Positions 1 to 4,433 of a stretch of 12,432 bases of DNA are shown here, piece by piece (the stretch's first letter is position 1; each line of letters begins with the position of its first letter). A model generated the notes under the pieces. The model was given only the letters and a program-made list of their open reading frames with translations. It made no database searches and was not told where the DNA came from. Made by a program: the position numbers and the translations under genes. This DNA is from Pleurocapsa sp. MO_226.B13 (GTDB taxonomy: Bacteria > Cyanobacteriota > Cyanobacteriia > Cyanobacteriales > Xenococcaceae), in assembly GCA_030064795.1 (NCBI GenBank), contig JASJEI010000114.1, positions 1 to 12,432 on the forward strand, in the 5' to 3' direction.

Positions 1-230
1 TTTTTGACTTGTTTGACTAATGTTTGCATCGAATTCTTTGCCTCATAAATAAAAACATCTTCAACAGCAACATCGAACAGGCTGGCAATTTTGAAAGCCA
101 TCTCTAGGCTGGGGTCGAATTTACCAGATTCAAAGCCGTTGACTGCCTGACGACTAACTTCTAACTTTCTAGCCAGATCGGCTTGTGACCATTGGTGTAG
201 TCGCCGAAGTTCTTTTAGTCGGTTTTTCAT
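1..230 (-). CDS. XRE-family small HTH transcriptional regulator (C-terminus cut by window edge)
   Basis: The first 76 codons are visible, starting at the ATG whose complement is 228-230; the frame is still open at base 1. The protein is almost entirely one Cro/C1-type helix-turn-helix: KNRLKELRR (residues 2-10), WSQADLARKLEVSRQAV (14-30) forming the HTH, then the family signature FESGKFDPSLEMAFKIASLF (33-52) and VEDVF (56-60). Stand-alone regulators of this YgzD/YozG-like group are usually about 65-80 residues, so little is probably missing. They bind DNA as dimers and commonly repress their own promoter. Two near-perfect 19-bp palindromes lie just upstream (247-265 and 282-300), which fits autoregulation. 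It diverges from the aminotransferase at 453. The family is clear; the target genes are inferred. Confidence 0.85.
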   Translation of the reverse strand, partial: MKNRLKELRRLHQWSQADLARKLEVSRQAVNGFESGKFDPSLEMAFKIASLFDVAVEDVFIYEAKNSMQTLVKQVK

Positions 231-246
231 TTCTTTATCTGTTGCT

Positions 247-265
247 TGTCAAGTATTACTTTACA
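247..265. promoter_or_regulatory. Palindromic operator 1 of the XRE regulator
   Basis: TGTCAAGTATTACTTTACA is a near-perfect inverted repeat (half-site TGTMAAGTA), ending 17 bases in front of the regulator's start codon. It recurs 35 bp away with the same half-sites. It is the likely dimer-binding site of the adjacent HTH protein; the binding is inferred. Confidence 0.6.
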
Positions 266-281
266 TCTTTGCTTTCGCTTT

Positions 282-300
282 TGTCAAGTATCACTTAACA
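282..300. promoter_or_regulatory. Palindromic operator 2 of the XRE regulator
   Basis: TGTCAAGTATCACTTAACA is the second copy, again a 19-bp near-palindrome. The starts of the two copies are 35 bp apart, a little over three helical turns, which would allow cooperative binding on one DNA face. Its position between the divergent genes means it could also affect rightward transcription. Confidence 0.6.
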
Positions 301-333
301 AAAAAGTCAGCAGAAGAAAAGAGGAGTCAAGGA

Positions 334-372
334 ATGTCGAATTCCGAACTACTTAACCTAAATTTCTACTAA
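334..372 (+). CDS. Possible 12-codon leader ORF upstream of the aminotransferase
   Basis: An ATG at 334 sits 7 bases after a good Shine-Dalgarno sequence (GAGGAG, 321-326) and is followed by 12 codons (MSNSELLNLNFY) and TAA. It lies between the XRE operators and the aminotransferase gene. It could be a leader peptide, the remnant of a longer gene, or chance. No amino-acid run points to attenuation by a specific tRNA. Confidence 0.2.
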   Translation: MSNSELLNLNFY

Positions 373-452
373 TTTTTTTAGGAAATGGGATTACACCGCT
401 ACCATAAGATAAAATGAACGACTCAACTAGCATCAAATAGAAGGACGACTTC

Positions 453-1592
453 ATGGAAGACAAGCATATGCTGATGATTCCTGGGCCTACTCCAGTCCCA
501 GAAAAAGTATTAACCGCTTTGGGTACACCCCCGATCGGACACCGTAGCGGTGATTTTAGTAAGATTATCGCCGAAATCAATGAAAATCTAAAATGGTTGC
601 ATCAAACCAAAAACGAAATACTCTCCCTCAACGTCTCAGGTACGGGAGCAATGGAAGCGGGGATGATCAATTTTCTGAGCCCTGGCGATCGCGTTTTGGT
701 GGGAGTCAATGGTAAATTTGGCGATCGCTGGGCGCAAATTTGCGAAGTGTTTGGCATGCAAACCGAACGAATTACTTCTAACTGGGGAACACCTTTAGAT
801 CCTGAAGAGTTTCGGGCAAAATTAGAAGCCGATACTGATAAGGAAATTAAAGCGGTTGTGATCACTCATTCGGAGACTTCGGCCGGGATACTCAACGATC
901 TCGAAACTATTAACAAATACGTCAAAGCTCACGGCGAAGCTTTGATTATTGTCGATGCTGTTACTAGCTTGGGAGCATACAATCTACCAATTGATGACTT
1001 GGGCTTGGATGTAGTAGCATCTGGCTCGCAAAAAGGCTATATGATTCCTCCAGGTTTGGGCTTTATTTGCGTTAACGATAAAGCTTGGCAAGCCTATGAA
1101 ACTAGTAAGTTTCCTCGTTTTTACATGGACTTGGGTAAATATAAAAAAGCTAACGCTAAAAATAGCACTCCCTTTACCCCTCCGATCAACTTAATGTTTG
1201 GTTTACAAACCGCCCTCCAGATGATGCAACGGGAAGGACTAGAAAATATCTTTGCCCGTCACGCACGTCTAACTAAAGCAACTCGCGCTGCTGCTAAAGC
1301 AATGGGACTACCTCTACTCGCACCCGACGACGCTGCGAGTACTGCGGTAACGGCAATTAGAACCGATGATGCCGAAGCGATTAGATCTACTATGAGACAA
1401 AAATACGATATTGCCCTAGCAGGGGGACAAGACCATCTCAAAGGTAAGATCTTCCGTATCGGTCATCTAGGCTTTGTTAGCGATCGCGATGTAATGATGA
1501 CTATTGCTTGCTTGGAGGCTACTCTAACCGAACTCGGTCACGATTTTGAACCTAAATCTGGGACAAAGGCTGCTGCTGCTGCTTTGGTTTAA
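453..1592 (+). CDS. Class V aminotransferase: alanine/serine-glyoxylate aminotransferase
   Basis: This 379-residue protein is a PLP-dependent fold-type I aminotransferase that makes glycine from glyoxylate with alanine or serine as amino donor, a photorespiratory step in cyanobacteria. The N-terminus MLMIPGPTPVPEKVL and IGHRSGDF (residues 28-35) are hallmarks of the family, SGTGAMEAG (62-70) is the phosphate-binding region, VDAVTS (167-172) holds the PLP-pyridine Asp168, and ASGSQKGYM carries the Schiff-base Lys194. Length matches the family. The ATG at 453 follows AAGGA at 441-445. Cyanobacterial orthologs were historically mislabelled 'soluble hydrogenase 42 kDa subunit'; nothing here is hydrogenase-like. 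The gene contains three HIP1 octamers, so it is native. The amino donor cannot be decided from sequence alone. Confidence 0.93.
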   Translation: MEDKHMLMIPGPTPVPEKVLTALGTPPIGHRSGDFSKIIAEINENLKWLHQTKNEILSLNVSGTGAMEAGMINFLSPGDRVLVGVNGKFGDRWAQICEVFGMQTERITSNWGTPLDPEEFRAKLEADTDKEIKAVVITHSETSAGILNDLETINKYVKAHGEALIIVDAVTSLGAYNLPIDDLGLDVVASGSQKGYMIPPGLGFICVNDKAWQAYETSKFPRFYMDLGKYKKANAKNSTPFTPPINLMFGLQTALQMMQREGLENIFARHARLTKATRAAAKAMGLPLLAPDDAASTAVTAIRTDDAEAIRSTMRQKYDIALAGGQDHLKGKIFRIGHLGFVSDRDVMMTIACLEATLTELGHDFEPKSGTKAAAAALV

Positions 1593-1649
1593 TCAACCCC
1601 TTTTTAGATCGCGACACAGCGAGATCGCTTTGTAAGCGTCAAGTATCGT

Positions 1650-1691
1650 CGAAGTAGGAAGCCTATCCCCTAAAAGGGGATGGGTGCGTTA
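1650..1691 (+). mobile_element. IS200/IS605-like right-end (omega-RNA 3') hairpin remnant
   Basis: GTCGAAGTAGGAAGCC is followed at once by a strong hairpin with arms CCTATCCCCT (1662-1671) and AGGGGATGGG (1675-1684) and a 3-base loop. A GTAGGAAGCC motif next to a CCC..GGG hairpin is, from memory, what the right ends of cyanobacterial IS605-type elements (tnpB 3' end/omega RNA) look like. No tnpA or tnpB is present, so this would be a decayed end. Alternative: an ordinary hairpin terminator of the aminotransferase, but no T-run follows it. Confidence 0.4.
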
Positions 1692-1878
1692 CTTAAGTTT
1701 CTCGAAGCGCACATCATTTTCAATTCCCATTTTCATTAATATAGTTTTTATCGCTTTTATCACCACAATTTCTTGATTCATTTTGTCAAAACCCGTTTTT
1801 TGACGCTCCTTTCTTCTGCGGTTTTTTTGGCAGATCGGTATCACATGAAAATTTTTAGTAGCTAATAATCAGACCAAA

Positions 1879-1900
1879 GTTGTAAGCGATCGCTTACAAC
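1879..1900. repeat. Perfect 22-bp palindrome centred on HIP1
   Basis: The arms GTTGTAAGCGA and its exact complement meet at the centre of a GCGATCGC octamer (1886-1893). HIP1 is the over-represented octamer of many cyanobacteria; here the symmetry extends far beyond it. No T-run follows on either strand, so a terminator role is not obvious. Confidence 0.7.
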
Positions 1901-1934
1901 AAAAAACCCAGTCACATTATCTGCAACTGGGCTT
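1901..1934 (-). terminator. Rho-independent terminator for a minus-strand transcript
   Basis: Read on the minus strand, AAGCCCAGT pairs with ACTGGGTTT across a 13-base loop and runs into six T residues (complement of 1901-1906). It stands about 42 bases after a minus-strand stop codon (1976-1978). There is no intact minus-strand gene in front of it, so it belongs to the gene remnant at 1976-2092. Confidence 0.6.
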
Positions 1935-1975
1935 AATTATTAGACTATTTGACTTTGTTCGCTACTCTGGAAAGA

Positions 1976-2092
1976 CTATTGGGCAGCTTCTTCGCCTAAA
2001 AGATTAACTTTTACTACATTACCCGATTTCCTAGAATAGTGGTATTTTAGTACTAAATAGAATTCATTGAGTGTAAGATATGTGCGGTAGAT
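1976..2092 (-). pseudogene. 3' tail of an unidentified minus-strand gene
   Basis: The minus strand is open for 38 codons from just after a TAA (2093-2095) down to a TAG at 1976-1978, ending in SGNVVKVNLLGEEAAQ, which reads like an ordinary protein C-terminus. There is no ATG, GTG or TTG in the open stretch, and its upstream part overlaps the start of the SRAP gene, so it cannot be a complete gene. A good terminator follows. The likeliest reading is a gene truncated by a rearrangement that placed the SRAP gene beside it. I do not recognise the parent family; chance coding is possible. Confidence 0.35.
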
Positions 2093-2727
2093 TTAGTTTG
2101 GATACAACTAAAACCGAAATAGCTAAAGAGTTTAAATGTGCTGAATTCGCTTTAAGTAAATCTAAATATAATATTGCTCCATCTCAAAATGTTATTGTTG
2201 TCATTAATGCTGGCGATCGCAACGAAGCGGTTTTAATGCGTTGGGGTTTAATTCCTCATTGGGTTAGGAGTCTCGATTCATGGAAAAGTAATCTAATCAA
2301 TGCCCGTGTAGAGACTGTAGACGAGAAACCTAGTTTTAGAAATGGTTTCAAGAAGCGTCCTTGCTTGATTCCAGTAACGGGATTTTATGAATGGAATAAA
2401 AATAAACAGCCCTATTATTTTCACACTAAAAAGGGATTGTTTGCTCTAGCTGGTATTTGGGAGAGTTGGAATAATCTAGAGACAGAAGAAAAGCTTTTAT
2501 CTTGTACGATTTTGACTACTGAGGCAAAAGGCGCAATCGCGGACATTCATCACCGAATGCCTCTAGTTATTCCATCTGAGTATTACGATTTATGGTTGGG
2601 AAATTTAGACGGAAGAAAAGAACTAATAGAAGCCCTGCCCGAAGTCGAATTAAAACTATATCCAGTTAGTAAAACAGTCAACAGTCCTAAAAATGATAGT
2701 CCTGACTGTATCAAACCAATTGAATAG
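2080..2727 (+). CDS. yedK: SOS response-associated peptidase (SRAP), YedK/HMCES family
   Basis: This 215-residue protein senses abasic sites in single-stranded DNA: Cys2, exposed after removal of Met1, forms a thiazolidine crosslink with the abasic sugar and shields it from breakage. Visible family marks are MCGRF at the N-terminus, NIAPSQ (31-36), RWGLIPHW (54-61), NARVETV with Asn75 (74-80), GFYEW with Glu104 (101-105) and HHRMPLVIP with His158 (157-165); these correspond to the known catalytic Cys, Asn, Glu and His. The need for Cys2 at the mature N-terminus fixes the ATG at 2080, although its ribosome-binding site is weak. Length is typical. The gene stands alone; it ends 6 bases before a 20-bp palindrome. 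Confidence 0.95.
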   Translation: MCGRFSLDTTKTEIAKEFKCAEFALSKSKYNIAPSQNVIVVINAGDRNEAVLMRWGLIPHWVRSLDSWKSNLINARVETVDEKPSFRNGFKKRPCLIPVTGFYEWNKNKQPYYFHTKKGLFALAGIWESWNNLETEEKLLSCTILTTEAKGAIADIHHRMPLVIPSEYYDLWLGNLDGRKELIEALPEVELKLYPVSKTVNSPKNDSPDCIKPIE

Positions 2728-2733
2728 CAAGGG

Positions 2734-2753
2734 ACAAGCGCGATCGCGCTTGT
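2734..2753. terminator. 20-bp perfect palindrome after the SRAP gene, possible terminator
   Basis: ACAAGCGCGATCGCGCTTGT is a perfect palindrome built around HIP1 (2740-2747), followed by AAATTTT. It lies between the convergent SRAP and DUF3747 genes, so it could stop transcription from either side, although the T-run is short. It may equally be a HIP1-derived repeat without a termination role. Confidence 0.4.
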
Positions 2754-2785
2754 AAATTTTAACTCATTTTATGAAACATCCCTTT

Positions 2786-3328
2786 TTAGTTGAGACTCTC
2801 ACTAAAGTAAAAATGACCCAGTTCTTTGCCTTGATAAGAGCGTTTAGTGAAACGCCAACCAGGATTTAAGAAGATTTTAGTGAATCCCTCACTTTTACCA
2901 CGAGTTCTGCCAATAGTAATTGGTGCTTGGTTAGGGTCTCTTTGAGTGCCGATTAAAACCAGCTCGCTATCTTGTTCGACTATTTCGAGTAGATAGTCAG
3001 AACCTTTCTCTTCACCGCCAATTCTAATCGAATAACCATTGCTATCAGTTGCTCGACGACAATGACCCGTAAAGTCAAAATTCAATAATAAAGGCTCAAC
3101 TTGAACGGGACTAACGCCTTGTTCTGCCCAGCATTTATCTTTGCCTGGGACTTGTTCGATAACTACTAAATTGTAACCATTACGATAGGGAGCAGCGATC
3201 GCGATTACTTGCTCTTGAGCAATTTCTTTTTCATCAAATGTATTGGCTTTTGCAGAAGGTACGGCAATTAGACTAGCAGCGATGATGTTAGCAATAAACG
3301 TCAGTTTTAATAGTCCAGAAAGTTTCAT
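2786..3328 (-). CDS. DUF3747 domain-containing secreted protein
   Basis: This 180-residue protein of unknown function belongs to a family seen mainly in cyanobacteria. It begins with a Sec signal peptide (KL near the N-terminus, hydrophobic stretch about 7-24, cleavage probably after SAKA near residues 25-28), so it should be periplasmic or extracellular. The mature part shows the DUF3747 pattern: IAIAAPYRNGYNLVVIEQVP (43-62), CW then VQVEPLLLNFDFTGHC (76-91), STDSNGYSIR-like ATDSNGYSIRIGGE, GRTRGKSEGFTKIFLNPGW and FTKRSYQGKELGHFYF near the C-terminus. The two conserved Cys (in KCW and GHC) may form a disulfide. The start at 3326-3328 gives the complete signal peptide. A HIP1 octamer lies inside the gene. 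It is convergent with the SRAP gene. Confidence 0.88.
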   Translation of the reverse strand: MKLSGLLKLTFIANIIAASLIAVPSAKANTFDEKEIAQEQVIAIAAPYRNGYNLVVIEQVPGKDKCWAEQGVSPVQVEPLLLNFDFTGHCRRATDSNGYSIRIGGEEKGSDYLLEIVEQDSELVLIGTQRDPNQAPITIGRTRGKSEGFTKIFLNPGWRFTKRSYQGKELGHFYFSESLN

Positions 3329-3464
3329 GTTTTCAGAGCTTGTCAGTATCAGGTTTAGCGGTGTGTTTGGTTTATATTTAATAGTTACGAACCGTCTGTT
3401 TTTTTATGCAGTTCTACTTTAATCTGTAATTGGCGATCGCTTGTTCTTTTATTGGTGTCGCGAT
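3329..3464. promoter_or_regulatory. Upstream region of the DUF3747 gene
   Basis: This 136-bp AT-rich stretch should hold the minus-strand promoter. TATTAAATATAAACC on the minus strand (around 3360-3385) contains -10-like hexamers, but no convincing -35 box is seen. A HIP1 site lies at 3433-3440. Confidence 0.3.
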
Positions 3465-3706
3465 CTAAATGGGAGGGGCGGAAGTTAATACTTCCCCTCG
3501 ACCCAACCAATTTTGGCGGCTAACGTTCTTCAACAGTTGTGAAACGTCTGCCATATCTCAAACTTATCCCTTCGGTTTGAGATCGGTATGGTTGGTCTAC
3601 AGATCGTTCGGATATTATATAGATAATTCCTGCAGTGACTTACTCATAGAGGCGACGGGGTTCGCCCATTCCGCGATTGGGATGGTCGGATAAGTCGCCC
3701 CTAAAG
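3465..3706 (+). ncRNA. Orphan structured RNA, HEARO/IscB omega-RNA-like
   Basis: About 240 bases fold locally into a chain of stems: GGAAGT-TAAT-ACTTCC (3480-3495) inside a G-rich/C-rich outer stem, a hairpin closed by GGC/GCC at 3515-3552, a 9-bp perfect stem ATCTCAAAC/GTTTGAGAT (3555-3563 with 3575-3583) extended by CCATA/TATGG, and a terminal domain with outer stem GGCGAC (3651-3656)/GTCGCC (3694-3699) enclosing CCATTCC/GGGATGG (3666-3672, 3679-3685) and the unpaired tail TCGGATAAG. The terminal stem followed by GATAAG before the closing strand resembles, as I recall it, IscB omega RNA (HEARO motif), which is frequent in cyanobacteria. No iscB ORF follows. A 74-codon ORF overlapping it is taken as spurious. 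Alternatives are a TnpB-type omega RNA or another structured RNA. Confidence 0.5.
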
Positions 3707-3708
3707 CG

Positions 3709-3775
3709 TTAGTAGTCAGTAGTTAGTGTTCAGTAGTACAACTGACAACTGACAACTGACAACTGACAACTGACA
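3709..3775. repeat. Short tandem heptamer repeats (CAACTGA)5 with a degenerate AGTAGT/CAGT tract
   Basis: Five uninterrupted CAACTGA copies occupy 3739-3773. The stretch just before (3709-3737) has AGTAGTCAGTAGTTAGTGTT, whose CAGT/GTTAGTG elements are largely complementary to the heptamers, so a long imperfect hairpin is possible. It matches the short tandemly repeated repetitive (STRR) sequences known in cyanobacteria. Confidence 0.75.
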
Positions 3776-3780
3776 TTAAA

Positions 3781-3803
3781 TCCCACCTCATTTATGGGTG
3801 GGA
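3781..3803. repeat. Hairpin TCCCACC/GGTGGGA
   Basis: TCCCACC and GGTGGGA flank a 9-base loop (TCATTTATG). There is no proper T-run on the plus strand; a TTTA follows on the minus strand. Such CCCACC/GGTGGG hairpins also occur at ends of IS200/IS605 elements, so this could be the far end of the mobile RNA unit at 3465-3706 or a weak terminator. Confidence 0.4.
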
Positions 3804-3943
3804 TGAGCTTAAAAAATTACTCACAAAAACCAGCATCTACCGCTATACGAATGCTCTTTTTAGTCGGTAGCAATGAGAGTAATAGTAAGCATTGATTTAT
3901 CTCTTTTTAAATCTATCTATTTTAAAAATACAAGGACACCATC

Positions 3944-4222
3944 ATGAATAAGACAAAGGCAAAACCATCCACAGGCGAAGGGTGGGCTGTCCATGTTTAC
4001 GATAGCGATCGCCACCTGCGTTTCACCCTAGAGCCTTCGCATATTTGGGCGTTCAGTTGGGGCATTGGGGTGGGTCTTCTAGTGGCCATTATGTGGTCTG
4101 CGCTCTATAGCGCGTCCCATAATACCAACCATTTAAAAAACCTTTCACCAAGTCCTGAAACTAGCTCTAGGGAAGGCTTACGCGCTGAGCCTGCTAGTTC
4201 ATTCCCCCTCGGGATAGATTGA
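3944..4222 (+). CDS. Small single-span membrane protein of unknown function
   Basis: This 92-residue protein starts at ATG 3944, 8 bases after AAGGA (3932-3936). Residues 1-33 are soluble (GEGWAVHVYDSDRHLRFTLEPSH), followed by one transmembrane helix of about 20 residues rich in Trp, Gly and Val (34-56, IWAFSWGIGVGLLVAIMW), then a Ser/Pro-rich tail of about 35 residues that looks disordered. I do not know its function. It lies 211 bases upstream of sbtA in the same direction, so it might be cotranscribed or act near the transporter, but that is inference. It contains a HIP1 octamer (4005-4012) and has the base composition of the host, unlike sbtA, so it probably did not arrive with sbtAB. Confidence 0.6.
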   Translation: MNKTKAKPSTGEGWAVHVYDSDRHLRFTLEPSHIWAFSWGIGVGLLVAIMWSALYSASHNTNHLKNLSPSPETSSREGLRAEPASSFPLGID

Positions 4223-4433
4223 CTATCGATCGCGATTAGATATGATTCAGGCTTAGGTCATAAGCCTAAATTATCAATCGAATAAAATAATATGTCTCAA
4301 ATTCTTGGAATTTGGTCAGCTTTTGTGCAGATAATAGGATAGACTTGAATCAATAAAAAAAAGGATATTGATTGATACAAATCTATTTTACTAATTCTTG
4401 ACCCCTAAGATCTGATTAAGGAGGAATTACAAA
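4223..4433 (+). promoter_or_regulatory. sbtA upstream region with inverted repeats
   Basis: This AT-rich 211-bp leader has no gene. It holds a hairpin AGGCTTA-GGTCA-TAAGCCT (4249-4267) with no T-run, the inverted repeat at 4348-4373, and a strong Shine-Dalgarno AAGGAGG (4418-4424). Base composition changes sharply at the sbtA start codon. Confidence 0.5.
4348..4373. promoter_or_regulatory. Candidate LysR-type operator in front of sbtA
   Basis: AATCAATA and TATTGATT form a perfect 8-bp inverted repeat with a 10-base spacer, ending 60 bases before the sbtA start. CO2-responsive LysR regulators (CcmR/NdhR, CmpR) bind ATCAAT-type half-sites upstream of bicarbonate-uptake genes in cyanobacteria, so this is a reasonable candidate. 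Binding is inferred; AT-rich chance symmetry is the alternative. Confidence 0.35.

Larger units (their letters stand above)
1593..2079. other. Intergenic region: IS-end hairpin, tiny minus-strand ORF, palindrome and gene remnant
   Basis: This 487-bp gap has no full-length gene. It holds, in order, an IS200/IS605-like right-end hairpin (about 1650-1691), a 30-codon minus-strand ORF (1689-1781, MNQEIVVIKAIKTILMKMG..., without a well-spaced ribosome-binding site and not recognised), a perfect 22-bp HIP1-centred palindrome (1879-1900), a minus-strand terminator (1901-1934) and the coding tail of a broken gene (1976-2092). The mixture suggests repeated rearrangement. Confidence 0.6.
3707..3943. 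other. Intergenic region: tandem repeats, hairpin and upstream region of the small TM gene
   Basis: This 237-bp stretch has no ORF. It contains imperfect AGTAGTCAGTAGTTAGT repeats (3709-3737), five CAACTGA heptamers (3739-3773), a 7-bp-arm hairpin (3781-3803) and an AT-rich leader. CTACCG and CGGTAG, about 20 bases apart (3837-3868), form a short inverted repeat ahead of the gene at 3944. Confidence 0.6.

Noticed and set aside
453..1592. Soluble hydrogenase subunit, the historic label for this family
   Set aside because: The PLP lysine motif and class V aminotransferase signatures are complete; there is no metal-binding hydrogenase motif.
1689..1781. 30-codon minus-strand ORF MNQEIVVIKAIK...
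   Set aside because: The nearest AGGAGC is too far (over 25 bases) from the ATG and the peptide is too short to judge.
3469..3693. 74-codon plus-strand ORF beginning MGGAEVNTSPRP
   Set aside because: It lies wholly inside the structured RNA, has no ribosome-binding site and its sequence is explained by paired stems rather than by a protein.
3739..3775. Possible CRISPR array
   Set aside because: The 7-bp units are contiguous with no spacers and there are no cas genes; it is a heptamer tandem repeat.
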